Shown here: piece after piece, positions 7,458-17,254 of the stretch | How positions within the stretch are numbered: position 1 is the stretch's first letter | Layout: each line of letters opens with the position of its first letter | DNA from: an uncultured Pseudomonas sp. | GTDB taxonomy: Bacteria > Pseudomonadota > Gammaproteobacteria > Pseudomonadales > Pseudomonadaceae | Direction of reading: 5' to 3' | Assembly (NCBI RefSeq): GCF_946885885.1 | Contig: NZ_CAMPHN010000006.1 | Span: 1-58,406 of the forward strand | Length of the DNA stretch: 58,406 bases | The notes under the pieces: model-generated | What the model saw: the letters and a program-made list of their open reading frames with translations, nothing else | What the model was told of the DNA's origin: nothing | The model's database searches: none | Program-made: the position numbers and the translations under genes

Positions 7458-8649
7458 CACGAATTCCTTGAGAGGCGTCGATCCGGGCCACGCGCCGGCC
7501 GCCCAGCGCAGCGGCAAGAGCGCTGGCCAGCAGAACGGCAGCAAGGGCCACCAGGTAATGCTTGGGCAGCAGGCGACTGGCGTAATCGCCTGGCACCTGC
7601 ACGAAAAGATGGTTGAGACCGCCCTCCGCCAGTCGGTACAGCAGGGCCGACAGGACGCTGGCGAACAGGCCGCTGTACAGCGCCTGGAGGATCACGAACA
7701 GCAGCAGCGCGCCGCTGCCGAAGCCAAGCAGACGCAGCACTGCCAGTTCACGTTGCTTGCGCTCGACGGCGGCCAGGGCGCCGGCACTGGTGGCCGCCAC
7801 CGCGCCGCCCAGAGCCAGGGTGGTGATCAGCCAGAACAGCAAATCGAGGTTGCGGCTCAGTGCCTGCACTTGTGCGATCTGCGCTGCCTGGGTAACGACC
7901 TGCACCTGCTGCGCGGCCAGGTACTGGCGCAGCGGTTCGACGTCATCCAGCGCGCGCGCGTACAGACGAAAACCGGGATAGATGCGTGGTGCTTGCGTCG
8001 CCGTCGCGCCCGGCCAGCCCAATGCGGTCACTGCCAGGCCGTCGCGGTAATTCTCGACGGCCTCCAGCAGCGCCGCCTGCGCGAACAGTGCGTCGCGCTC
8101 GAAGGCCGCCAGCGGCAGCACCGCCAGCACTTGCAGGGTGGTCTGCTGCCACTGCAGCACACTGCCGTGCTGGCGGCCGAAGCGAGCCAGTAACTGGCTG
8201 CCCGGCGTCACCCCAAGCTTCTCGGCAGCGGTATGGCTGAGCACCACCTGCTGCAGCGTCTGCGGCATCGGCAGACCCAGCAGCAACGGATCGCCGACCG
8301 CCGTCGGCAGCATCTCCACGTTCACCCGAACCTCCCCTGGAGCTACCTGCAATTCGCTGGTGGCGGCGATCTGTCGGGTACGGGGGATGGCGAAGGCGAC
8401 ATCCTCGCGTTGGCCCAGTGCTTCGATGAAGTCTGCCTGCAGGCGCGTACCGCCCAGCGGGATGATCTCGCGCACCGCAGGATCACGTTGCAGGCGTTCG
8501 GTGAGGCTGCCGACCAGGCCATGCTTGAGGCCGAACAGCACCAGCAGCGGCGCGATCACCGCCACCAGGGCCAGCACGCTGCACGCCGACAGGCGCGCCT
8601 CGCGGCGATAGTCCTGCCAGGCCAGGCCGGCGATCAGCAGCGGGCGCAT
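7450..8649 (-). CDS. tagS: TagS-like ABC permease (FtsX fold)
   Basis: This 399-aa inner-membrane protein has one N-terminal membrane segment (about residues 20-42), a periplasmic domain of roughly 200 residues, and three C-terminal segments (WLITTLALGGAVAATSAGAL, LLFVILQALYSGLFASV and VALAAVLLASALAAALGG). The end VARIDASQGIRDV is typical of FtsX/LolCE-type permeases. It pairs with the adjacent ATPase TagT. The ATG shares one base with the tagT stop codon (TGATG), so the two are translationally coupled. It belongs to the TagQRST branch that controls PpkA. Confidence 0.87.
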   Translation of the reverse strand: MRPLLIAGLAWQDYRREARLSACSVLALVAVIAPLLVLFGLKHGLVGSLTERLQRDPAVREIIPLGGTRLQADFIEALGQREDVAFAIPRTRQIAATSELQVAPGEVRVNVEMLPTAVGDPLLLGLPMPQTLQQVVLSHTAAEKLGVTPGSQLLARFGRQHGSVLQWQQTTLQVLAVLPLAAFERDALFAQAALLEAVENYRDGLAVTALGWPGATATQAPRIYPGFRLYARALDDVEPLRQYLAAQQVQVVTQAAQIAQVQALSRNLDLLFWLITTLALGGAVAATSAGALAAVERKQRELAVLRLLGFGSGALLLFVILQALYSGLFASVLSALLYRLAEGGLNHLFVQVPGDYASRLLPKHYLVALAAVLLASALAAALGGRRVARIDASQGIRDV

Positions 8650-9368
8650 CAGGCGGCCTGCTCCAGATGGGCGCTGACACCGCCGTCGGCATCGCGCCGA
8701 CAGCTCATGCGTAGGATGGTCAGGCCGGCGCGCTGCGCCAGCGCCTCGTCGTGAGTCGCCACCACGCAGGTCGCGCCGGTCTCCTCGGCCTGAGCGAGCA
8801 GCAGTTGCATGACCCGCTCGGCATTGAGCGGGTCCAGCGCCGCAGTGGGTTCGTCGGCCAGCAACAACTGCGGTCCGTGAGCCAGCGCACGGGCACAGCT
8901 GACGCGCTGGCGCTGGCCGATCGACAACTGCGCGGGATACTTGTCCAACTGCTCCTGCACATCCAGCGCCTGTGCCAGACGCAGTACCTGGCCGCTGTCT
9001 GCCATCCCGAGCAATTGCCTGGGCAGAGCGATATTGCTGCGCACATCGAGAAAACCGAGCAGCCCGCCCGCCTGCAGCACGTAACCCAGGTGCTGGCTGC
9101 GTAGCTGGGCCAGCTGGTCGTGCCGGCCCTGCCGCCACAATCCGACGATATCGCTGACAGCTCCGGCCAGCTCCAGGTCGAAGGTCTCGGCGGCATCCGG
9201 TGCCAGCACCAGGGCCAGCAGGTCGAGCAGCGTGCTCTTGCCGCAACCGCTGGGGCCAACCAGTGCCACCCGCGCGCCGGCCTCCAGCTGCAACTGCTCG
9301 ATGGCCAGGCTGTAGCGCTGCGCGCCCTGGCCACGTTGCTTGAGGACCTGCTGTAGGCGAATCATCAT
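8649..9368 (-). CDS. tagT: TagT-like ABC transporter ATPase
   Basis: This 239-aa protein has Walker A GPSGCGKST, signature LSIGQRQRVS, Walker B QLLLADEPTAALD and the H-loop VVATHDE, which make a complete LolD/MacB-type nucleotide-binding domain. It should energise TagS. ATG codons at 9368 and 9365 are both possible starts. The start overlaps the ppkA stop codon. Its place between ppkA and tagS is the same as in the P. aeruginosa threonine-phosphorylation locus. Confidence 0.9.
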   Translation of the reverse strand: MMIRLQQVLKQRGQGAQRYSLAIEQLQLEAGARVALVGPSGCGKSTLLDLLALVLAPDAAETFDLELAGAVSDIVGLWRQGRHDQLAQLRSQHLGYVLQAGGLLGFLDVRSNIALPRQLLGMADSGQVLRLAQALDVQEQLDKYPAQLSIGQRQRVSCARALAHGPQLLLADEPTAALDPLNAERVMQLLLAQAEETGATCVVATHDEALAQRAGLTILRMSCRRDADGGVSAHLEQAA

Positions 9369-12300
9369 GGCAGCGTCGACAGCGGTACACGGTACAGGGC
9401 GTCGCCCGGCTCGGCATTGCCGAAGCGCACCCAGTTGGCCATGTCGTTGTGGAAGGTTTCGTAAAGGCGAATCTTCGACTCCAGCTCGTCGATGAAGTCC
9501 TCCTGCTCGGCCACCGACAGCGACAACCAGAGGTCCTGGGTCATGCTCAGCGCCTTGCTGCGATACGGCAGACCGTCGAGGTATTCGCCAAGCACGCCGC
9601 TCTGCGCCAGGTTGGCGCCCTGGCGCAGCGCCGCTGGGTCGCGACTCATATAGGCGCTGGCACTGGCGATCTCGCTGAAGAAGTCGGCGGGTGAGGTCTT
9701 GGTCTTGCGTGCGGCGTCGACGATCAGCTTGAGCGACTGCTGCAGGTCGTTGAGCTGCAGCTTGGTCAGCATCACGCACACCTGTAGTGTCGGCAGGCTC
9801 GGGTTGCTCAGGTCGCGGTCGGCGGTCCAGGCGCTCACTAACTGCGGCGCCTGACTGGCGCTGCGGCGGCCGAGAAAATCCATGTGCATGGCGTAGCCGA
9901 TAGCCTGCGATTTGGCCGTCAGGTTGGTGCCACCGAACAGCTGTGGGGGCACTGGCGCTTGCTGTGCGCGAACCTGCTGCGCCAGTTGGGCGAAGGTCGA
10001 GCCGATCTCGCGCACGCGCTCGCCGAAGGCCTGGACATCGCCGCCCGGCACCGACACATAGAGGTCGCCGATCTGCGGGTTGCTGTCGGCCGTCAGCACG
10101 CGATACTGCTGCTCCGCCGAGGCGTGGTTGGTCTTGCCGGCCGGAGTGCGCAGGTGCAGGGCAAAGATCTTGATCTGCTTGCTCAGAGCCGCCTGGCGCA
10201 CCTCGGCCTCGTTCATCTGGGTGCTGCTGAAGGGGTCGTTCTTGCGCAGCGCGCCGGCATCGCTGACCAGCAGGATCAGGCGCCCGCCATAACTCGACCA
10301 ATCCATGCCTTCGACGGCCTGCATGACACCGGCGAACGCATCTTCGTTGAAGGAATGGCTGGATACCGTGGTCGCCTGCACTTGCTCGGCTGCACGCAGG
10401 AAACGCTGTGGATCACTGCCTTCCTGCAGGCTGACCAGGGTCTTGCTCAGGTATTGCAGACCCGGGGTACGCGCCGTGCTGTTGCGATAGCCGACCAGGC
10501 CGAAGCTGACGTTATCCAGCTCGCCGCGCGCCTGCAGTTGGCTCTGCAGTTCGCTGACCACCTGGCGCACGCGGTCGATGTAGGGCTGCATCGATACCGA
10601 GGTGTCGACCACCAGCACGATGCCGGTACGGAACCCCGAGTCGTTGGCAGCGGGCGGCTTTTCCACGGAGCCCTGGGCGGCGCTGCCGGGATCGATCGAG
10701 GCGATGTTGAGCAACTGCACCAGCTGGCCCTCGGCGTCGAAGGCCTCGCGGAAGTCGAAGATCGGCATCAGGTAGAACTGGTCCTGCGGAACCGCACTGC
10801 TCGTCGGCTCCAGTGCCACAACATGCGGTACCTGTTCGGGGTCGTTCTGCGCCTGTAGCAGTTGTTCGCGAGCCAGGCTGGTGCGGTCGATCAGGCGCTC
10901 CACGTCCGAGGCCTGTTGCATGAACAGCACCGGCGCCCGCCCGGAGCGCTCGGTGAACTTGAGTACCAGGCTCTGCTTCCAGTCGCTGGCCTGCTCGGCG
11001 GCGATCCAGCCTTGCACCCGGCCATCGCTGGCTGCGCCGACCTGCAACCAGGATTGGCCGTCCTGGCTGCGTCGGGCGTACACATAGAGCACCGAGAAGG
11101 CCGGCAACGCTTCGCCTGTGGCGGCGCCCGGAGCGCTCAGCAGCTGCGCCCCGGGTTTGGCCAGGATGCGTTGGTAGAGGGTTGTCTTGCCAGGCATGAG
11201 CAGCGGATGCTCGCCGGCCTCGCCTGTGTCGGCAGCCAGCGGCGCGGCACCTGCGCCCTGGCCGGTGCTTTGCGGCGAGCTATCTGCCGCCACCACAGTG
11301 GAAGGCTGGCCGAGCCACCAGTAGGTGCCCCCGCCCAGGCCCAGCGCGGCAGCTACGGCAACCGCCAGCAGCGCCATGCGTGGACTCTTGCTGCTAGTGG
11401 ATGGTCGTGCCGCTGCGCTGCCAGCAGTGGCAGTCGCTGCGGGTGCCACGGTTGGAGCCGGGGTCGGCGTACCGCGTGGAATCTCGATGGATACCGGTTG
11501 CAGATCCCCCAGCTCGCTAGTCGAGGGCGCGCCCAGCGTGGCCTGCTGGGTGAACGCTGGGCGGATCAGGGTGGCATCCGGATCCGGTGCTGGCTGGATA
11601 TCGAGCGCGGCCAGCAGTTCTCCGGCATTGTTGAAACGCTCATCCGGGTTCTTCGCCAGCAGGCGTTGCAGCAGGGTCTGATAACGACTGTGCTGCAGCG
11701 GCAGCTCCGGCAGTGGCTGAGTCAGGTGTGCCAGGGCGGTGGACAGCGCGTCGGTGCCCATGTACGGCAGCTCGCCGACCAGTATTTCGTAGAGCACGAC
11801 GCCCAGCGCATAGAGGTCGGCGCGGCCATCGATATCCAGACCGCGCGCCTGCTCGGGGCTCATGTAGTTGGGCGTACCGACGGCAAAGCCGACCTGGGTG
11901 AACTGGGTACTGTCATCGAGTGACTTGGCGATGCCGAAGTCCGACAGCACCGCCGTACCGTCGGCGCGAAAGAGGATGTTGGCCGGTTTCACGTCGCGGT
12001 GGATCAAGCCCTGGCTATGGGCATAACCCAACGCCGAGGCGATCTGGCGGATGTACTGCAAGCCCTGCTCGGGGCTCAGGCCGGTGGCGATGCGCTCGCG
12101 CAGGGTACCGTTGGGCAGGTACTCCATGGCCATGTAGTAGTGTTCGCCGATGTTGCCGATGTCGTGCACGGTGACGATATGCGGGTGCGCCAGGCGCGCC
12201 AGGGTCTTGCCCTCGCGCAGGAAACGCTCGCAGAACGAGGCGTCGGCCGCCAGCGCCGGGGCCATGATCTTCAATGCCACCTTGCGCTCGAGGGAACGTT

Positions 12301-12379
12301 GCAGTGCCAGGTAGACGGTGGCCATGGCGCCTTCGCCAATCACCCTGTCGATGTCGAAACCGGGAATGTTCAGGTCCAT
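9365..12379 (-). CDS. ppkA: PpkA-like transmembrane Ser/Thr protein kinase
   Basis: From the ATG at 12379 the protein is 1004 aa. The N-terminal Hanks kinase has glycine loop IGEGAMATVY (residues 14-23), Lys37 in VALKIM, HRDVKPAN with Asp129, and DFG with Asp147, so it should be active. A Pro/Ala/Thr-rich linker leads to one membrane helix (about 335-357). The periplasmic part contains a von Willebrand A domain with a DTSVSM metal-site motif. In P. aeruginosa PpkA phosphorylates Fha and triggers T6SS assembly. It overlaps pppA by 10 bases and tagT by 4. Confidence 0.95.
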   Translation of the reverse strand: MDLNIPGFDIDRVIGEGAMATVYLALQRSLERKVALKIMAPALAADASFCERFLREGKTLARLAHPHIVTVHDIGNIGEHYYMAMEYLPNGTLRERIATGLSPEQGLQYIRQIASALGYAHSQGLIHRDVKPANILFRADGTAVLSDFGIAKSLDDSTQFTQVGFAVGTPNYMSPEQARGLDIDGRADLYALGVVLYEILVGELPYMGTDALSTALAHLTQPLPELPLQHSRYQTLLQRLLAKNPDERFNNAGELLAALDIQPAPDPDATLIRPAFTQQATLGAPSTSELGDLQPVSIEIPRGTPTPAPTVAPAATATAGSAAARPSTSSKSPRMALLAVAVAAALGLGGGTYWWLGQPSTVVAADSSPQSTGQGAGAAPLAADTGEAGEHPLLMPGKTTLYQRILAKPGAQLLSAPGAATGEALPAFSVLYVYARRSQDGQSWLQVGAASDGRVQGWIAAEQASDWKQSLVLKFTERSGRAPVLFMQQASDVERLIDRTSLAREQLLQAQNDPEQVPHVVALEPTSSAVPQDQFYLMPIFDFREAFDAEGQLVQLLNIASIDPGSAAQGSVEKPPAANDSGFRTGIVLVVDTSVSMQPYIDRVRQVVSELQSQLQARGELDNVSFGLVGYRNSTARTPGLQYLSKTLVSLQEGSDPQRFLRAAEQVQATTVSSHSFNEDAFAGVMQAVEGMDWSSYGGRLILLVSDAGALRKNDPFSSTQMNEAEVRQAALSKQIKIFALHLRTPAGKTNHASAEQQYRVLTADSNPQIGDLYVSVPGGDVQAFGERVREIGSTFAQLAQQVRAQQAPVPPQLFGGTNLTAKSQAIGYAMHMDFLGRRSASQAPQLVSAWTADRDLSNPSLPTLQVCVMLTKLQLNDLQQSLKLIVDAARKTKTSPADFFSEIASASAYMSRDPAALRQGANLAQSGVLGEYLDGLPYRSKALSMTQDLWLSLSVAEQEDFIDELESKIRLYETFHNDMANWVRFGNAEPGDALYRVPLSTLP

Positions 12380-13107
12380 GAGACGGGCTCGCTCGCCTTG
12401 ATGACGATGGCGGTGATGTTGTCGGGTGCGCCGCGTGTCAGGCCCAGATGGACCAGGCTGCGCACCACCTGATAGGGGTCGCTGTGCGTCAGCACATCGC
12501 GGATCTCGTGGTCTTCGGCCGTGCGGGTAAGGCCGTCGCTGCACAGCAGCCAGCTGTCGCCGGGCTGGATGTCGAAGACGCTGCAGGCGAGCTCCAGCTG
12601 GTCCTGGACGCCAACGGCGCGGGTGACGATGTTGGCGCGCGGATGCAGGCGCGCTTCGGCCTCGCTGAGCAGACCGCTGTCCTGCAGGTCCTGCACATAG
12701 CTGTGGTCATGGGAAACTGCCTGCAGCTCACCCGCCCTCAGCCGGTACAGGCGGCTGTCGCCAGCCCACAGGCACAAACCCTGGTCGCCGCGGGTAACCA
12801 ACAGCACCACGGTACTGCCCATCATGGTCACGCCGCGCAGATGGGTTTGCTCGCGCACGGCCGAGTTGACCTGACTCAGGGTGAGCCGCAGAACATGTTC
12901 GTAGTCACTCAGGTTGTCGCTCGCCTTGATGTTGCGCAGGCTGTCGACGATCAGGCTGCTGACGTAATCGCCGGCCGCGTGCCCGCCCATGCCATCGGCC
13001 ACGACCCAAAGGCCCGCCTCGGGACGCTCCAGGTAGGCGTCTTCGTTGATCTGGCGAACCAGGCCGACATGACTGTAGGCCGCCGACTGGTAATGCAGTG
13101 CAGTCAT
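12370..13107 (-). CDS. pppA: PppA-like PP2C-family Ser/Thr phosphatase
   Basis: This 245-aa protein has the PP2C motifs GLVRQINEDAYL (Asp23) and VVADGMGGHAAGD (Asp38), DSRLYRLRAG in the middle and LLCSDGLTRT later, so the metal-binding set looks complete. It reverses PpkA phosphorylation of Fha and shuts down T6SS firing. The ATG at 13107 overlaps the tagF stop codon (ATGA). An upstream in-frame start at 13218 would run into tagF and was rejected. Confidence 0.95.
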   Translation of the reverse strand: MTALHYQSAAYSHVGLVRQINEDAYLERPEAGLWVVADGMGGHAAGDYVSSLIVDSLRNIKASDNLSDYEHVLRLTLSQVNSAVREQTHLRGVTMMGSTVVLLVTRGDQGLCLWAGDSRLYRLRAGELQAVSHDHSYVQDLQDSGLLSEAEARLHPRANIVTRAVGVQDQLELACSVFDIQPGDSWLLCSDGLTRTAEDHEIRDVLTHSDPYQVVRSLVHLGLTRGAPDNITAIVIKASEPVSWT

Positions 13108-13751
13108 TGCGCGACCACCTCCGGGCCCAGCAGATAAGCCGCGAAGGACTCGGTCGGTGGCAGCCCCTGGCAACGGCGCAGGCCAGCCGCGATGCGTTGC
13201 GAGCCACGCCCCCACCACAGACTGGCGCCGCTGCAGGCCTGGGCGGCGAGTGCCGCCAGACGCCCTGGGGCATCGACCACCGGCCAGTGCTGCAGACCAT
13301 GCGCCTCGTCATACGCAGTCGTCGCTGTGTCCGGCAGGGGTTCCAGGCGCTGTACCTCGCTCTCGAAGTCTTCGAAGCGGGCACCCTCTTCCAGGGTGCT
13401 GAGCAGCAGATCTTCGATCCGTTCGAACCACGCTTCGCTTGTCTGCAAGGCTTGCAGCGGCTGCCCACCGGGGATGCGGCAGGCGACCGTCAGCGGGAAG
13501 TAGCGGCCGACGCGGTCGATGCTCGGCATCAGCACCCCGGCCATGGCCTCGCTACCGCACACGCCAGGTGCCAGGGCGAAGCGCCACAGTGGGCTGGTCA
13601 GATAGGCATCCAGCCAGCTTTCGCCGAGCTGGCCCTGGCTGGTCTGCAGGCCAGCCGATAGCCAGGCGTCCCAGCTGCGCTGGAAGTCCTTCGGCAGGTT
13701 GCGTTCGATGAAGTCGCCGCGACTGGCGACCTTGCCGTAGAAACCCATCAT
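13104..13751 (-). CDS. tagF: TagF-like T6SS-associated repressor
   Basis: This protein is 215 aa, with adjacent ATG codons at 13751 and 13748. The opening MGFYGKVASRGDFIERNLP followed by SWDAWL is the hallmark of the TagF family. In Pseudomonas and Agrobacterium TagF holds the T6SS off post-translationally, acting through or alongside Fha. It lies 2 bases after tssM and overlaps pppA by 4 bases, so the regulators are coupled to the membrane-complex gene. Confidence 0.93.
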   Translation of the reverse strand: MMGFYGKVASRGDFIERNLPKDFQRSWDAWLSAGLQTSQGQLGESWLDAYLTSPLWRFALAPGVCGSEAMAGVLMPSIDRVGRYFPLTVACRIPGGQPLQALQTSEAWFERIEDLLLSTLEEGARFEDFESEVQRLEPLPDTATTAYDEAHGLQHWPVVDAPGRLAALAAQACSGASLWWGRGSQRIAAGLRRCQGLPPTESFAAYLLGPEVVAQ

Positions 13752-13753
13752 CG

Positions 13754-16700
13754 TCACAGTCGCTCCGGCAGGGTGAAGCCGGCCACTGCGCGACTCTTGA
13801 AAGGATTGAACGCACTGCTGGCGCGCAGTTCGTAGGCAACGCTGGAACGATCCAGGCGCACACGCAGGTTGAAGCGATCCGGCGAGGCGCCGCCGATCAG
13901 CTCGGACTGATCGAGCAGGCGGAACCAGGCCCATGGGCCCTCCAGGGTCAACGCCGAGCGTCCGCCTTCGACCGGTGGCGACACCGTGAGGCGTACCACG
14001 CCGACGCTGCCGGGGTTCGGCCATTGCACCGCGACCGGTCGGCTTGGGCCGTGGTCGAAGCCGATCAACTGGCCGTCGAGATCCAGCTGCGACTGGCTGA
14101 GGGTGGCATCCATGCTCACCGGCTTGAGGTCGAAGCGCACGCTGGGTTGCAGGCCACCGCTGCGGAAGAACTCGTCGCGGATCAGCGCCGCCCGCTGGAA
14201 GGTCTGCAGCACGCCGGCGGAAATACCCAACTTCTGCGCCGCGCCTGGCTGCCAGCGCCAGTTGCGTGCCGAGGTGTCGACGTAGGGCTGCAGGTACTTG
14301 CGAAAGTAGTTGTCCATGACCCCGCCGACGCCGAAGAACTGGCCGAAATCATCCAGCGTGGCGTCGCGCTGGCTGCCCGGCACCATCGGGTAACGGTCGC
14401 TCAGCGACTGCCGCCAGATGTTGACCACATCGCTTTGCCAGGCGGCGTTGAGCTGGTTGCGCACCCCGCCCATCATGCTGTTGGTGCTGGCAGCGACGAC
14501 CGAACGTACCAGTCCCTGGACCAATGGTGGCTGGCGTGCGGCGGTCAGGTTGGCCCGCGCTGCTGCAGCGCTGGCTTGATTCTTCGCTTCGCCGAGCAGC
14601 GCCTCGCCGCTGGCGCCAACCATGCTGCTGAGTTGCACGTAGAGCTCGTTGAGGTCTGCCAGCAGGCCATCGATGGCCATCGGCGCCGACGGGTCCTGGC
14701 TGACCAGGCTGTTGAGTTCGGCGAAATGCGCGCTGACCGGATCGATCTGCGTAACCGCAGCCACGGCGTTACCGGCCGAGGTCTGGCCCAGCAGCGAGCC
14801 GAGTTTCTGCTTGAGTTGCTCGACACCCTCGTCGGTTGCCTTGGCCACGCCTTCGGACTCGGGCGCCTGCTGCAGGTCGGTTTCCCGTGCCACCGCGATC
14901 AACAGTTGCTTGAGCGGCGATGAGGGGCCCGACAGGATCCGCAGCACGTCGGCGGCCTGGGCCACGCTGGTGATCGGTACGAAGTCGAGGTCGGCCAGCA
15001 GCGCATCCCACTGTTGCACGTAATCGCGCAGGTACAGCTGGCGCACATCTGCGGCCAGATTCACGGCATCCTGGGTGCTGTCGAGCTGATGGCCCAGCAC
15101 CCATTGTTCCTCGGCCACGACACTGGCCTGGCCGACGCTGGCGCGCAGGAAAGCTTCGCGGTAGCCACGGCGAGTGTAGAAGCCGCTCAGCGGGTCGCTC
15201 AGCGCCTTGCCACTCTTGCGCGTGAAGACCAGTGCGGCATCGCGCCCGGCGGCCTCGCTGAGGCGGAAGTCACTGACCCCGGCCGGCAGCTTCTGCCGCT
15301 TGACCCGGTCATATACACGCTGCGCCAGCGGGAGGCGCTGCAACTGCATGCGCAGCTCGTCGATCAGGCGCTGATCCAGGCGCGCATCCGGTGGGCGCCG
15401 CTCGAACAGCGCCTGCAGGTGCTCGTCGAGGGCCTGGCGCTGCTCGCCCGACAGATCGCGTGGCAGGCTCTGATCCCAGTCCAGGGCGATCCAGGCCTTG
15501 ATGAACTCGGCGTCGTATTGCTCGCCGCCACCGAACATCAGGTAGGCCTTGAGCCCTTCGTAGAGGTAGTCGGAGCCACCGCCAGTGCGCAGCTGTTCCT
15601 CGATTCGGCTAACCAGGCGCGGGGCGAAGGTGGCCACCAGCAGGCGGCGATAGACGCTGGCGGCCTGCTCTTCGAGCATGTCGCCCTGATACAGACCCAG
15701 GCCCTTGGCCCAGTCCGGCGGGTTACCGGCCAGATTGCGTACGGCATCGAGCAACGGCAGCACGGCCAGCACATCGCGCTGGGCTGGGCTGAGGCTGCGC
15801 ACCTGCTGCTCCAGCGGTGCGGTGCGGGCGCCGACCTGGGCGATATGCTCACGGTTGGCGTTGAAGCTGAGCAGCCATAGCGTGCTTACCACCAGTACCA
15901 GCGCCACACTGGCTGCCAGCGAGCCGATGGCCAGCCACCTGCGGCGGCGCTCGACCTTCTGGTCGACGCCGACCAGGCCGCGTTCGGCGAATGCGACGCG
16001 GCTGAATAGATGCTGGAGGAAATAGCTGCGACCACCGCCGCTTTGCCGGGCCAGGTGCTGGCGGTCGAGATTCATGCTCTGCGCCATGGCGCCGATCAGG
16101 CGGTCGATCGGGCTGCCTTCCTGGGTGCCGCTGGTAAAGTACAGGCCGCGCAGCAGGGTGCGCTCTTCATAGGCATTGGGTTTGAACACGCCATTGAGGA
16201 ACTCGCCGAGCAAACTCTTGATCGCGGCGAACTGCTGGGGGAACCCGTAGATCAGGTCGCGTCGAGCCGGGTCGCGTTCGCGCTGCAGACGCTCGACCAG
16301 GCGCTGGTTGAGGCGTTGCTCGAGGGCGACGAACTCGCTGTCGAAACTCTCCAGCGGGCCGCCGATGCTCTTGCCGTCATCCAGGGCGAAGGTAAAGCCC
16401 CAGACCTGGGCGCGCTCCTCACGGCTGAGGTCATCGAAGAACTCCATGAAGCCCGGCACCAGGTCGCACTTGGTGAGCATGACGTAGACCGGGAAACGCA
16501 CGCCGAGCTGGCTGTACAGTTCCTGCACCCGCGAGCGGATCGCCGCCACGTGCACGGCGCGCTCGCTGTCGCTGCTCTGCAGCAGGTCGGACAGGCTGAT
16601 GGCGATGAAGGCACCATCGATCGGGCGGCGTGCGCGTTGGTTCTTGAGCAGGTCGAGAAAGCCGAGCCAGGCGGCCTTGTCCACCTGGGCATGGCTGTCC

Positions 16701-17254
16701 TGGGTGGTATAGCGCCCAGCGGTGTCGAGCAGCACGGCTTCGTCGGTGAACCACCAGTCGCAATTGCGCGTGCCGCCCACACCACGAATGGCACCAGCGC
16801 CGAGTTGGGCCGCGAGGGGGAAATTCAGCCCCGAGTTGACCAGCGCAGTGGTCTTGCCGGAGCCCGGCGGACCGATGATCACGTACCACGGCAGCTGATA
16901 CAGGTTGCGTCGCTCATCGCCGCCCAGGCGCGCCTTCTTCAGCAGCGCCAGGGCTTCGTCCATGCGCTGGCGCAGGGTCGCCAGTTCCTCGGCGGTCGCC
17001 ACGCTGGCGGCGTCCGGCGGCGTTTGCGCGGCCAGGCTGTCGAGCACCTTGCGCTCCTGCTGGCGTTCGCGCAGCAGACAGAACAGGCGCCAGCCGAGCC
17101 ACAGCGCGAACAATACGATGATCAGCGTCCAGCGCGTCCAGGCCGGCTGCAGCACGTTGAGCAGCGGGCCGATGAACCAGATGATCAGGCTCAGGGCGAT
17201 CAGCCCGAGCACAGGGATGACCCAGCGGGTGATGAATCCGAACAACGCCTTCAC
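13754..17254 (-). CDS. tssM: TssM (IcmF) inner-membrane core component
   Basis: This 1166-aa protein has two N-terminal membrane helices (about 10-29 and 43-60), a cytosolic domain with an intact Walker A motif GPPGSGKTT (128-136), a third helix near residue 445 (LAASVALVLVVSTLWLL) and a large periplasmic part ending in the C-terminal IcmF domain. With TssL and TssJ it forms the trans-envelope complex that anchors the baseplate. The ATG overlaps the tssL stop codon by 4 bases. Confidence 0.96.
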   Translation of the reverse strand: MKALFGFITRWVIPVLGLIALSLIIWFIGPLLNVLQPAWTRWTLIIVLFALWLGWRLFCLLRERQQERKVLDSLAAQTPPDAASVATAEELATLRQRMDEALALLKKARLGGDERRNLYQLPWYVIIGPPGSGKTTALVNSGLNFPLAAQLGAGAIRGVGGTRNCDWWFTDEAVLLDTAGRYTTQDSHAQVDKAAWLGFLDLLKNQRARRPIDGAFIAISLSDLLQSSDSERAVHVAAIRSRVQELYSQLGVRFPVYVMLTKCDLVPGFMEFFDDLSREERAQVWGFTFALDDGKSIGGPLESFDSEFVALEQRLNQRLVERLQRERDPARRDLIYGFPQQFAAIKSLLGEFLNGVFKPNAYEERTLLRGLYFTSGTQEGSPIDRLIGAMAQSMNLDRQHLARQSGGGRSYFLQHLFSRVAFAERGLVGVDQKVERRRRWLAIGSLAASVALVLVVSTLWLLSFNANREHIAQVGARTAPLEQQVRSLSPAQRDVLAVLPLLDAVRNLAGNPPDWAKGLGLYQGDMLEEQAASVYRRLLVATFAPRLVSRIEEQLRTGGGSDYLYEGLKAYLMFGGGEQYDAEFIKAWIALDWDQSLPRDLSGEQRQALDEHLQALFERRPPDARLDQRLIDELRMQLQRLPLAQRVYDRVKRQKLPAGVSDFRLSEAAGRDAALVFTRKSGKALSDPLSGFYTRRGYREAFLRASVGQASVVAEEQWVLGHQLDSTQDAVNLAADVRQLYLRDYVQQWDALLADLDFVPITSVAQAADVLRILSGPSSPLKQLLIAVARETDLQQAPESEGVAKATDEGVEQLKQKLGSLLGQTSAGNAVAAVTQIDPVSAHFAELNSLVSQDPSAPMAIDGLLADLNELYVQLSSMVGASGEALLGEAKNQASAAAARANLTAARQPPLVQGLVRSVVAASTNSMMGGVRNQLNAAWQSDVVNIWRQSLSDRYPMVPGSQRDATLDDFGQFFGVGGVMDNYFRKYLQPYVDTSARNWRWQPGAAQKLGISAGVLQTFQRAALIRDEFFRSGGLQPSVRFDLKPVSMDATLSQSQLDLDGQLIGFDHGPSRPVAVQWPNPGSVGVVRLTVSPPVEGGRSALTLEGPWAWFRLLDQSELIGGASPDRFNLRVRLDRSSVAYELRASSAFNPFKSRAVAGFTLPERL

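Noticed and set aside
7261..8193. Plus-strand ORF of 310 codons opposite tagR and tagS
   Set aside because: Antisense shadow of high-GC genes. The minus-strand products have recognisable folds.
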